A stretch of DNA of 64,000 nucleotides from Ruegeria profundi (GTDB taxonomy: Bacteria; Pseudomonadota; Alphaproteobacteria; Rhodobacterales; Rhodobacteraceae): positions 124,001 to 188,000 of the forward strand of contig NZ_LQBP01000005.1 of the NCBI RefSeq assembly GCF_001507545.1, written 5' to 3'. Numbering within the stretch: position 1 is the first letter of the stretch; every line of letters starts with the position of its first letter. A model generated the notes under the pieces. The model made no database searches and was not told where the DNA came from. It saw only the letters and a program-made list of their open reading frames with translations. Below are positions 9,606 to 16,953 of this stretch, one piece after another. The position numbers were made by a program, and so were the translations under genes.

Positions 9606-10019
9606 CTATTCGGCCGACAGGCTTGCGATATAGGCGTAGACGTCTTCGCCGCCAGATTTCAGCTTGAACGACATCTTGGATTTGGCAGCCGTGTCATCCA
9701 GATAGGATTTCAGGAACGCCTTGGGATCCTGCGTATATTCCGCGAAAATGGCTTCGTCCCAGACCAGGCCATTCTCACCGGCAGCGACGAGACTGTCACC
9801 ATATCTGAAGTCTTCCACCGTGCCTGCCGTGCGGCCAGCGATGCCATAAAGGTTGGGGCCAGTCCGTCCGCCTTTGACAATCACGTCGCCATCTGGGGTC
9901 GCGATCATGTGGCATGACTTGCATCTGTTAAAAGCTTTCTTTCCAGCCTCGGCATCTCCTTCAGCATAGGCGGGAAGGGCCAACAGACCCACAATTGCGG
10001 TGGCAAGGACGCGATTCAT
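9606..10019 (-). CDS. Cytochrome c family protein (class I, c2-like)
   Basis: Periplasmic electron carrier of 137 residues with a signal peptide (about 1-19, ending AYA-EG). The single haem site is CKSCH at about residues 33-37, followed by GRTGPNLYGIAGR, typical of class I cytochromes c, and a likely Met ligand in AKSKMSFKL. The start is set at MNRVL, where the signal peptide begins; GGAG lies about 9 bases upstream. It is a single gene between a hairpin and the P1 peptidase gene. It may carry electrons from the bc1 complex to an oxidase, but its exact partner cannot be read from the sequence. Confidence 0.9.
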   Translation of the reverse strand: MNRVLATAIVGLLALPAYAEGDAEAGKKAFNRCKSCHMIATPDGDVIVKGGRTGPNLYGIAGRTAGTVEDFRYGDSLVAAGENGLVWDEAIFAEYTQDPKAFLKSYLDDTAAKSKMSFKLKSGGEDVYAYIASLSAE

Positions 10020-10124
10020 AACTTTTTGCTCCGTAGTTTTGGCTGTGCCGACAGGATCGTTGGTTCCGGGTGGAGTCAATGCGCAGATTGCCGCGTGGTG
10101 GTAATTCCCAGCGCAACAGTGATG

Positions 10125-11147
10125 TCACTTGGACTGTTCGTTGCGCAGATTGGACCAGCACGGCAGAAGATCTTTGTCTGATGGAGTCGCCAGATAGACC
10201 GCCCGCGCAATGGCCCGCGACAGGCAGAGCGCGGCCGCGTGCCCGATCAACCCAAGTTGGGCTTCGGTGTCCACCGCGCGCGCGCCGGTGCTGACGCCAA
10301 ACACAAGATCGCCATCGCCCGGCGTGTGCGCAGGCAGAATGGCGCGGGCAATGCCATCATGTGCGGCAACGGCCAATCTCTGACATTGCGGTTTTGAGAG
10401 GGCGGCATCCGTGGCCACAATCGCGATGGTGGTGTTACCCTTATCCGATCCAACCAACTGCATAGCCTGCGCCTTAAGGCTGGGAACGGGCAGACCCAGA
10501 CCCACCTTGGAATCAGACCCTAATCCGCCAAACTCGGCATCGATTTCGAACGGCGCGGCCCAGAAATGTTTGTCCCCCGGCGTGGTCACGCTGCCCATTG
10601 GGTTGGCCGCGACAAGGGCACCTACAGTGATACCATTTTCCAACACCAATGAGGCTGATCCCAATCCGCCCTTTTGTCGCGCCGTCAACGCGCCGGTTCC
10701 CGCACCTGCCGTACCCAGTGCAAAATCCTGCGCGGCGTTCTCGAATGCTGAGCGCCCCAACACACGATAGGGGTTTTCAGCCCAATCCTTGTTGCCGCCG
10801 TTCAGTAGGTCGAACAGGATCGCTCCGGGTACGATCGGGACCTTGGTGTTACCTACCGGATAGCCGCGGCCCTGGGCGCGCAGCGCATCTGACACTCCAG
10901 AACAGGCATCCAGCCCGAAAGCCGACCCCCCGGACAGGGCGATTGCATCCACCTGAGCCACCGATTTGTCTGGCGCCAGAAGATCGGTTTCGCGGGTCCC
11001 TGGTGCCCCGCCCATAACATGAACCGAAGCGGTCAAACTTTGATCCGACGTCAAAACAGTCGTGCCGGATTTCAACCCGTCATCCTGCGCGTTTCCAACC
11101 AGAACGCCGGGGACATCGGTGATCAGATTCCTGGTTCCTGGTTTCAT
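10125..11147 (-). CDS. P1 family (S58, DmpA/NylC-like) aminopeptidase/hydrolase
   Basis: A 340-residue N-terminal-nucleophile hydrolase of the DmpA superfamily; members self-cleave and act on peptides or amides. Family blocks are ITDVPGVLVGNA near the N-terminus, AIALSGGSAFGLDACSGV, the glycine-rich GTAGAGTGALTARQKGGLGS, and TVGALVAANPMGSV. No signal peptide is visible. The next gene upstream (SDR) ends 9 bases before this start, so they probably form one transcript. The substrate is unknown; the family includes D-aminopeptidases and nylon-oligomer hydrolases, so the name should stay generic. Confidence 0.88.
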   Translation of the reverse strand: MKPGTRNLITDVPGVLVGNAQDDGLKSGTTVLTSDQSLTASVHVMGGAPGTRETDLLAPDKSVAQVDAIALSGGSAFGLDACSGVSDALRAQGRGYPVGNTKVPIVPGAILFDLLNGGNKDWAENPYRVLGRSAFENAAQDFALGTAGAGTGALTARQKGGLGSASLVLENGITVGALVAANPMGSVTTPGDKHFWAAPFEIDAEFGGLGSDSKVGLGLPVPSLKAQAMQLVGSDKGNTTIAIVATDAALSKPQCQRLAVAAHDGIARAILPAHTPGDGDLVFGVSTGARAVDTEAQLGLIGHAAALCLSRAIARAVYLATPSDKDLLPCWSNLRNEQSK

Positions 11148-11156
11148 GCGTGGTCC

Positions 11157-11903
11157 TTAAATGCAGCGTCCACCATCAACCTCCAACGCAGCGCCGGTGA
11201 TCATGCCAGCCTCGTCCGAGCACAAGAAGCAGGCGGTATTGCCCATGTCCTCGGGTGTGGAAAACCGGCCCAGCGGGATGGTTGACAGGAACTTGGCACG
11301 CATCTCTGGCGTGTCTTCGCCCATGAACGATTTCAGCAGCGGCGTTTCCCCGGCCACCGGACAGATCGCGTTCACGCGCACGCCAAAGGGCGCAAGCTCC
11401 ACCGCCATGGTCTTGGTCGCAGTGACCATCCACCCTTTCGAGGCATTGTACCAGTTCAGGTTTGGGCGCGGCGACAGGCCCGCCGTCGATGCGACGTTCA
11501 GAATCGCGCCTGAACCGTTCGCCTTCATTGCGGGCACAAACGCCTGCGCGGTCAGGTAAACCGACTTCATGTTCACGTTGTACACACGGTCGAAATCTTC
11601 TGGGCTGACTTCTTCCAGCGGCATCGGCAAATGCGTGACGCCAGCATTGTTGACCAGAATGTCCAAGCGGCCAAATCGCTCTTGTGCGATGTCTGCCATG
11701 GCGCGCACCGAAGCCGCATCCGCCACGTCAACCATCTGAGCTATAGCATTTGGCCCGTGTTGCTTTGCCTGAACCTCGGCCGCGTCGCCGTTTATGTCGG
11801 CGATCATGACCCGCGCGCCTTCGGACAGGAATTTCTGCACGATCCCGGCCCCAAAGCCTGAAGCGCCGCCTGTCACGATTGCGGTTTTTCCCTCTAACCT
11901 CAT
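11157..11903 (-). CDS. Short-chain dehydrogenase/reductase
   Basis: Classical SDR oxidoreductase of 248 residues. The NAD(P)-binding motif is TGGASGFGAG (residues 11-20), an aspartate (MIADIN) after the second strand suggests NAD(H) preference, and NNAGVTH, the active-site YNASK and the C-terminal GAALEVDGG are all present. The closest general pattern is the FabG/glucose-dehydrogenase group; the substrate is not deducible. It lies directly upstream of the P1 peptidase gene on the same strand. Confidence 0.92.
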   Translation of the reverse strand: MRLEGKTAIVTGGASGFGAGIVQKFLSEGARVMIADINGDAAEVQAKQHGPNAIAQMVDVADAASVRAMADIAQERFGRLDILVNNAGVTHLPMPLEEVSPEDFDRVYNVNMKSVYLTAQAFVPAMKANGSGAILNVASTAGLSPRPNLNWYNASKGWMVTATKTMAVELAPFGVRVNAICPVAGETPLLKSFMGEDTPEMRAKFLSTIPLGRFSTPEDMGNTACFLCSDEAGMITGAALEVDGGRCI

Positions 11904-11957
11904 GGTCTTGCTCTCCCTTGCGGGGCCAGACTAGCAAGGTGCGGTAAAACTACCAGA

Positions 11958-12377
11958 TCAATCTTCTGCCACCTTGCCGCGCAGCGCCTTCACATCCGAC
12001 CGCGCCTTTTTTGCCGCCAGCCGCCGTTTGACCGATCCGTAAGTGGGTTTGGTTGCGATCCGCCGTTTGGGTTTGACGAGGGCTCGTGTGATCAGCTCAG
12101 CCAGCCGGGCGCGGGCAATCTCACGATTTCGGGCTTGCGACCGGGTTTCCTCACACTGAATGATGATCGCGCCATCTTTGGTCCAGCGGCGCCCGGCAAG
12201 CCGTTTCAGCCGGTTCTTGACCGGATCCGGCAGCGATGGAGAGCGCGCCGCCTCGAACCGCAGTTCAACCGCCGTTGAGACCTTGTTCACATTCTGCCCG
12301 CCGGGACCGGACGAGCGCACAAAGCTCTCGGTCATTTCCCAGTCTTGCAGAGTGATATCGTCGGTGATGCGCAACAT
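11958..12377 (-). CDS. arfB: Alternative ribosome-rescue peptidyl-tRNA hydrolase ArfB
   Basis: Releases peptides from ribosomes stalled on truncated mRNA, independently of tmRNA. The 139 residues have the release-factor GGQ motif in VRSSGPGGQNVNKVST (residues about 20-35) and a long basic tail (KPKRRIATKP.. to KARSDVKALRGK) that enters the empty mRNA channel; both are hallmarks of ArfB/YaeJ. A stop-codon recognition domain is absent, as expected. The ribosome site is weak (AAGG about 12 bases upstream). An intrinsic terminator lies 35 bases upstream and, before that, a tiny ORF with an exceptional Shine-Dalgarno, which suggests regulated expression. Confidence 0.95.
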   Translation of the reverse strand: MLRITDDITLQDWEMTESFVRSSGPGGQNVNKVSTAVELRFEAARSPSLPDPVKNRLKRLAGRRWTKDGAIIIQCEETRSQARNREIARARLAELITRALVKPKRRIATKPTYGSVKRRLAAKKARSDVKALRGKVAED

Positions 12378-12411
12378 TGGCGCGACCTTACAAGGGTCGT
12401 GCAGAAACAGA

Positions 12412-12438
12412 AAGGGCCGCCCCGGTGGGACGGCCCTT
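12412..12438 (-). terminator. Intrinsic terminator between the 18-codon ORF and arfB
   Basis: AAGGGCCG and CGGCCCTT pair perfectly, extended by a CCC/GGG inner stem with one unpaired base. On the minus strand the stem is followed by TCTGTTTCT, a U-rich tail. It sits 35 bases before arfB and would end a short transcript started near 12.6 kb, or act as an attenuator of arfB. Confidence 0.75.
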
Positions 12439-12508
12439 CGAAAGTACAGGAGGGTGGGTCGGTTAGATCAATCGACCAGCCGGAGCGAGCGCTCCGCCAA
12501 GGGCTGCC

Positions 12509-12565
12509 TTAACAGGCGATCCCCCCGGTTGTTCCGACACCTCTCTCCAATCCCTTTCTCGACAT
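12509..12565 (-). CDS. Candidate 18-residue leader peptide with near-perfect Shine-Dalgarno
   Basis: ATG to TAA encodes MSRKGLERGVGTTGGIAC. The GGAGG core lies exactly 7 bases before the ATG, within a 16-base perfect complement of the 16S rRNA tail. The product matches no family I recognise. Downstream there are small hairpins (CGGAGCGCTCCG; GGTCG..CGACC), a CCTCCT stretch that could mask the Shine-Dalgarno, then a terminator and arfB. That layout resembles leader-peptide attenuation. Translation is inferred only from the ribosome site; a regulatory RNA without a functional peptide is the alternative. Confidence 0.45.
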   Translation of the reverse strand: MSRKGLERGVGTTGGIAC

Positions 12566-12581
12566 TGGATCACCTCCTTTC
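12566..12581 (-). promoter_or_regulatory. Extended Shine-Dalgarno fully complementary to the 16S rRNA 3' end
   Basis: On the plus strand this reads TGGATCACCTCCTTTC, identical to the last bases of bacterial 16S rRNA. Read on the minus strand it is GAAAGGAGGTGATCCA, directly before an ATG. It is not an rRNA fragment, because the bases on either side do not match 16S. Sixteen consecutive complementary bases far exceed a usual ribosome site, so it may load or titrate 30S subunits. Confidence 0.7.
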
Positions 12582-12593
12582 AAACTATTGCGG

Positions 12594-12641
12594 TTGAGAC
12601 TGAGCGTGGCACAAGTTGTGCCAATCTCAAAGCATTTTTTT
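12594..12641 (+). terminator. Plus-strand hairpin with a seven-T run
   Basis: TGGCACAA and TTGTGCCA form the core (12607-12623), enclosed by TTGAGA/TCTCAA, and seven T follow at 12635-12641. It could terminate a plus-strand transcript, yet no plus-strand gene is seen in 12378-12639. The 17-base palindrome could instead be an operator for the minus-strand leader. Confidence 0.4.
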
Positions 12642-13284
12642 ACGCGGGCTGGGCGGTCAGCCGCGCAACGATCACCTTGAACGGGATCAGCGCGATCAGG
12701 GCCAGCGACAGCTTAACCAGCCAATCGGCAAAAGCCAGCGTCACCCACAAAGGTGCAATTGGCCCGGTCAGCATGAAGGGCACAGGCTCCCACGCCCAGT
12801 TGATTGCAGCGTCCGCATTGGCGCCGAACATGGTGATCGACGCCGAAAACGCGATGGTGAAGAACAGCGCGGTGTCCAGCGCCGATCCGACGAGTGTCGA
12901 CACCAGCGGCGCGCGCCACCACCGGCCACCGCGCATTGCGTTGAATACGGTTACATCGGTCAGCTGCGCGATCAGAAAGGCGGTCCCCGACGCGACCGCG
13001 ATCCGCAGCGGTACGGCGGCATAGGTAAAACCATCACCCTGCAACATGATCTGGCTACCGATCAGCGAGCAGATGATACCGGTGATGAACCCGGCAAACA
13101 CGACCTTGCGGGCCGTTGCCGCGCCGTAGACACGGTTCATGATGTCCGTGACGAGGAAGGCCAGCGGATAGGTGAAAGCACCCCAGGTCAGCAACCCGTC
13201 AAGGATCAGGAACTGGACCAGGATGTTTGAGGCCACAACAATCGAGGCCATGGCAATGATGCCGGGAATAAAGCTGCGTTGCAT
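12640..13284 (-). CDS. yhhQ: Queuosine precursor transporter, YhhQ (DUF165) family
   Basis: Inner-membrane protein of 214 residues with about six helices. Members of the YhhQ/VUT family import the queuosine precursors preQ0/preQ1. Family features are ASNILVQF in the first helix, GAFTYPLAFLVTDIMNRVYG, and VGSALDTALFFTIAF. The start was placed at MQRSF, the normal N-terminus of the family; an upstream in-frame start would add a proline-rich non-membrane segment. The stop codon overlaps a plus-strand T-run. I see no preQ1 riboswitch in the 91 bases upstream. Confidence 0.9.
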   Translation of the reverse strand: MQRSFIPGIIAMASIVVASNILVQFLILDGLLTWGAFTYPLAFLVTDIMNRVYGAATARKVVFAGFITGIICSLIGSQIMLQGDGFTYAAVPLRIAVASGTAFLIAQLTDVTVFNAMRGGRWWRAPLVSTLVGSALDTALFFTIAFSASITMFGANADAAINWAWEPVPFMLTGPIAPLWVTLAFADWLVKLSLALIALIPFKVIVARLTAQPA

Positions 13285-13375
13285 TTTCAGATGCCCGTTT
13301 TGACAAGGTGGCGGCGACTTGGCCCCGGGCTCATCCCAAGGCAAGCCGTGCGTTTAGACCCTTGATCGTGACGAG

Positions 13376-14260
13376 TCAATCGGGCAGCAGGTATTCCACC
13401 AGTTCGGTCCGTTGCAGCGCCAGAAAATTGTCATCCGAGATCATCGTGGCCCGCAGCCGCCCCTGATCGTCGCACCAGACGGACAGCCCTTCGAGATTGT
13501 CATGTGCGCCAGTGCTTGTTGTGAACAGAGTTTCCTCGGCCTTTGCCACGTCGTCTTCGATCCGCCACCGTCGCAGGCGTGTGCGAAAACCGGTAAGCAC
13601 AAAACTGCGTTCCAAAACATAAAATCGCCCATCGGGGCCGAAATCGGCTGAAACGGGCAGGAACTTTCCCCGTTGCGGCAGCACGAATGGCGTTGACCAT
13701 GCCTGACCGTCCCAGCGGTAGACAGGGATATCGCCCTGCTTGGTTCGGTTTTTCTCGGGCAGGGTATAAAGCCACCCGCGATGATCTATCGCCATAGCCT
13801 CGAATGAGCCATTCATGTTCAGGTCATCAAATACCTTGGGGCGCGGCAACACCTGCGCCTTGGCATCAGGGTTTGCGTATTGGGCCACGCGGTGCACCGC
13901 CTCGAATGAGATGTAATAGCTGCCATTCGGCGTGACGGCGATACCTTCGGAATCCCCCGTGCTACCTGACAGCGGACGGCCCGTACTGGACAAAACCGGC
14001 CAGCGTTCGGTGATCTGAATTTGCGCGATCTGATCGCCGTCACGGTGAATCCGGGCGTGAAGCAGTATCGACCGATCACTGAGCGCGATCATGCTCTGAC
14101 CATTCTCAGAGATATGAATGGCCGAAAACCCTCCAAACCAGTCTGCGCTGTGACGCCAGACAAAGCTGTCTAGCTGGGTGGCCTGCTTGACTTCGGCGGC
14201 ACCAACTGATCCGGTCAGAAGGAGAGCGGCAATCAGTTGGATTGCAAAACGGCGGCACAT
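13376..14260 (-). CDS. Exported esterase-like/phytase-like beta-propeller protein
   Basis: The 294 residues have a signal peptide (about 1-23, FAIQLIAALLLTGSVGAAE), so the protein is periplasmic or secreted. The body matches the 'esterase-like activity of phytase' family: WFGGFSAIHISENGQSMIALSDR near the start, SEGIAVTPNGSYYISFE, NGSFEAMAIDHRGWLYTLPE, and NLEGLSVWCDDQGRLRATMISDDN at the end. The start at MCRRF gives a proper signal peptide and overlaps the end of mepA by 28 bases. Third gene of an operon with an MFS transporter and mepA. The substrate is unknown. Confidence 0.85.
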   Translation of the reverse strand: MCRRFAIQLIAALLLTGSVGAAEVKQATQLDSFVWRHSADWFGGFSAIHISENGQSMIALSDRSILLHARIHRDGDQIAQIQITERWPVLSSTGRPLSGSTGDSEGIAVTPNGSYYISFEAVHRVAQYANPDAKAQVLPRPKVFDDLNMNGSFEAMAIDHRGWLYTLPEKNRTKQGDIPVYRWDGQAWSTPFVLPQRGKFLPVSADFGPDGRFYVLERSFVLTGFRTRLRRWRIEDDVAKAEETLFTTSTGAHDNLEGLSVWCDDQGRLRATMISDDNFLALQRTELVEYLLPD

Positions 14261-15096
14261 TGCTGTGGCAAATCGGCCAGTACATACTCCCGGCGTTTCT
14301 TGGGGGGTGGTGCGTTTGGATCGGGTGGCGGTGGATTGAGGATGTTGTTCACCCATTTGCGTGCATCCTCACATCCATCCCCCTTGGGCGGGGGGTCCTG
14401 ATTGACACATCCGCGCGAGCCTCGGGGACATTTCAGCCGAACGTGGAAATGATAATGATGTCCCCACCAAGGGCGAATTTTTCGCAGATAGGCGCGATTG
14501 CCCTTCTCATCGTTGCACATTTGGACCTTGGCACCGGGAAAGACGAAAATTCGGGCTACGCGTTTGTCCTTGGCAGCTTCGCGCAGTACGGCGTGATGCT
14601 GCTTGGTCCAGTTGCCATTCACATAGGCTCCGTTGGCCCGGCGCAGCGAGATGGACGAGATATTTTCGCGCGCCTTGCGGCCCAGACGCATATTGTCACC
14701 GGGCAGCATCCAGATATCGATATCCAGACCCAGTTGATGCGAACGATGGCCCGACGTCATCGGCCCGCCCCTAGGTTGGCTGATATCCCCTATATAGAGA
14801 CCATTCCAACCCGGTTGCTTTGCCGCAAACCGGCTGAGGTCCTGCACGTAGTCAATCGCGTCCGGATGACCCCAATTGCGATTGCGCGACAGGCGCATGG
14901 CCTGCCATGTCGGCCCAGTTTCGGGCAACTGCACCGACCCGGCGGCACAGCCGCGCGAATAACTGCCGAACGCGGCAGGTTTTTGCTGTGAACTTTCCTT
15001 CTGAGCCCCGAACAACTGCTTGGCCAGGCGCTCTGCCTCGACCGTGCCTGCAAATGTTATCGTGGCGACTATCGCCAAAAAGCGTAATAAAATCAT
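14233..15096 (-). CDS. mepA: Penicillin-insensitive murein endopeptidase
   Basis: Periplasmic zinc peptidase (family M74) that cuts D-Ala-meso-DAP cross-links in peptidoglycan. The 287 residues include a signal peptide (1 to about 21), the zinc-binding block GGPMTSGHRSHQLGLDIDIW and the second metal block WWGHHYHFHVRLKCP, followed by a Cys-rich segment. A proline-rich stretch (NPPPPDPNAPPPKKRR) precedes the C-terminus. Its start overlaps the upstream MFS gene stop as ATGA, so translation is coupled. Confidence 0.95.
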   Translation of the reverse strand: MILLRFLAIVATITFAGTVEAERLAKQLFGAQKESSQQKPAAFGSYSRGCAAGSVQLPETGPTWQAMRLSRNRNWGHPDAIDYVQDLSRFAAKQPGWNGLYIGDISQPRGGPMTSGHRSHQLGLDIDIWMLPGDNMRLGRKARENISSISLRRANGAYVNGNWTKQHHAVLREAAKDKRVARIFVFPGAKVQMCNDEKGNRAYLRKIRPWWGHHYHFHVRLKCPRGSRGCVNQDPPPKGDGCEDARKWVNNILNPPPPDPNAPPPKKRREYVLADLPQQCAAVLQSN

Positions 15097-16460
15097 CTGC
15101 TCTGATCCCCTTCCGGTTTCACCCAGCGCATTAGGAACAGACCTAGAATAAACAACAGAATGATTGGTGACACCCCCAGTCGGGCGCTGCCGGTTACAGT
15201 TGTGGCAATACCGATCAAAAGTGGCGCAGCAAAAGCAGTTGCGCGGCCCGATAAGCCGTAGAGGCCAAAGCTTTCAACCGGGGCTGCGGGATCGGTATGC
15301 CGCACCATCAGGGATCGGCTGGATGATTGCAGGATTCCGCCCATACCGCCAATCAGAACGCCGCAGGCGAAAAACAGCAGATCGGGAAGACCCGATCCAT
15401 CAGGCAAAGCGATGCCGAAGACCTGTGTCCGGTCCATCGAAACGATGGTCGCACAGACCAGGATCAGCACCCATATCGCCACCACAATGACTGGCTTTGG
15501 TCCATATTTCTTATCCAGTTTTCCACCAATCCAGGAAAAGGCCGCGGCGGCCAGAACGCTTACGATGCCGAACACACCAATCTTGATCAGGTCCCACTCC
15601 AACACCAGCCGCGCATAGACGCCGCCAAAACTGTACAGCCCGTTCAGCGCGTCGCGATAAAACATAGACGAGCCCAGATATGTTGCCAGGCTGATCCGGT
15701 GGCGCAGGTTTGAAACGGATTTGCCCAATAGGTGCAGCGCCGCGCCAAGACTGCCGGTTCTGGCACCGTTTGGATCGTCGCGCACCCATAGGAAATAGGG
15801 CACCATGAACAGAACGAACCATCCGGCCGTAAAGGGACCTACAAACCGTGTCCCTTCTTGCTGGTCGGCGTCCAGTCCAAACAATGGGTCCAGCCCGATC
15901 AGTGTTTTTCCGTTGGGCTGTTCAACAAACAACGCCAGCATGATCGCAAGCGAAATGAGCCCGCCGAAATAGCCGAATGCAAAGCCCGAGCCAGAAATCT
16001 CTCCAACCTCTTTGTCATCACCCAGATCGGGTAATTGTGAGTTGATGAAGATCAGCGCATATTCCGCGCCCACAAAGCCCAGCCCAAAGGCAGACAGCAT
16101 GAGCCACATGTTCGAGCCGTCCGGTGTTGTATACCAAAGCGCTGCTGACCCCACCACATACATGACCGAAAAGGCGAATATCCACGGGATACGCCGCCCG
16201 GAAACATCCGCCATCGCGCCCAGCAAGGGTGCACCAAAGGCGATGATCAGCCCCGTGATGGTTAGGCAGTTGGCCCAGATCGTCTGCGCCCGTGCCGCTG
16301 CGGCCTCTGCATCCAGACCGGCGCCCGAGAAGTACCCCGCCGCAACGCCGGCGAAGTAAGGACCAAAGACAAAGGTGACCAGTAGGCTGTGATAGGGTTG
16401 GCTGGCCCAATCAAAGAACCACCAGCCCCAAATGCGCTTGCGCTGCGAAATCTCTGCCAT
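15093..16460 (-). CDS. MFS transporter, UMF1 (Atg22-like) family
   Basis: Inner-membrane transporter of 455 residues with about 12 helices. It begins KRIWGWWFFDWASQPYHSLL, the characteristic N-terminus of the UMF1/Atg22-like family; members are thought to export amino acids or unknown solutes. The middle loop reads RDDPNGARTGSLGAAL, and the C-terminal half has MGGILQSSSRSLMVRH. The start was chosen at MAEIS, since the upstream extension lacks membrane character. First gene of the leftward MFS-mepA-phytase-like operon, which points to a link with cell-wall recycling, but this is inference. Confidence 0.88.
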   Translation of the reverse strand: MAEISQRKRIWGWWFFDWASQPYHSLLVTFVFGPYFAGVAAGYFSGAGLDAEAAAARAQTIWANCLTITGLIIAFGAPLLGAMADVSGRRIPWIFAFSVMYVVGSAALWYTTPDGSNMWLMLSAFGLGFVGAEYALIFINSQLPDLGDDKEVGEISGSGFAFGYFGGLISLAIMLALFVEQPNGKTLIGLDPLFGLDADQQEGTRFVGPFTAGWFVLFMVPYFLWVRDDPNGARTGSLGAALHLLGKSVSNLRHRISLATYLGSSMFYRDALNGLYSFGGVYARLVLEWDLIKIGVFGIVSVLAAAAFSWIGGKLDKKYGPKPVIVVAIWVLILVCATIVSMDRTQVFGIALPDGSGLPDLLFFACGVLIGGMGGILQSSSRSLMVRHTDPAAPVESFGLYGLSGRATAFAAPLLIGIATTVTGSARLGVSPIILLFILGLFLMRWVKPEGDQSR

Positions 16461-16587
16461 GACCGCCCCTGTTTTATTGAGGTTATAAGAGGGGGCTTTG
16501 GCCCTTTTCGCAAGCGTTCTGTTGGCGCGGGCTTGCTCTTTGCTGCGGGTGCGCTTAGGTCTCAGCAGATGTGAAAACGGAGGCCCC

Positions 16588-16875
16588 ATGCTGTCGCTGA
16601 TCCAAATTCTGCTGCTGATCCTGGACATTGTCTGGTTCATCATCCTGGCCCATGTGATTATGAGCTGGTTGATCAACTTTCAGGTTCTCAATCTGCATCA
16701 ACAGCTGGTCGCGCAAATCTGGTACGGTCTGAACCGCATATTAGAGCCGATTTATGCCCCGATCCGGCGGATTCTGCCCAATATGGGTGGGCTGGACCTG
16801 ACGCCACTGGTGGTCCTAATCGGGGTCTATGCGGCGCGGATCATCCTGATCAACAATATGGGCTATTTCGTCTGA
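16588..16875 (+). CDS. YggT family membrane protein
   Basis: Small inner-membrane protein of 95 residues. Two hydrophobic regions (LIQILLLILDIVWFIILAHV and TPLVVLIGVYAARIILI) flank the conserved RILEPIYAPIRRILPNMGGLDLTPL block that defines the YggT family. CGGAGG lies 5 bases before the ATG. The function is not established; YggT proteins often sit near division or osmotic-stress genes. Here it is divergent from the MFS gene and 78 bases upstream of recQ on the same strand. Confidence 0.92.
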   Translation: MLSLIQILLLILDIVWFIILAHVIMSWLINFQVLNLHQQLVAQIWYGLNRILEPIYAPIRRILPNMGGLDLTPLVVLIGVYAARIILINNMGYFV

Positions 16876-16953
16876 ACCCTTGTTCGACGAATCTTTGTGT
16901 GTGATTGTCCTGTTTTAAGAGCAGTCAAACCATAAAACAGGGCAACCCCGCAC

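Noticed and set aside
12560..12585. Fragment of a 16S rRNA gene end
   Set aside because: Only the last 16 bases match; the bases on both sides do not, and on the opposite strand the segment is a well-spaced Shine-Dalgarno before an ATG.
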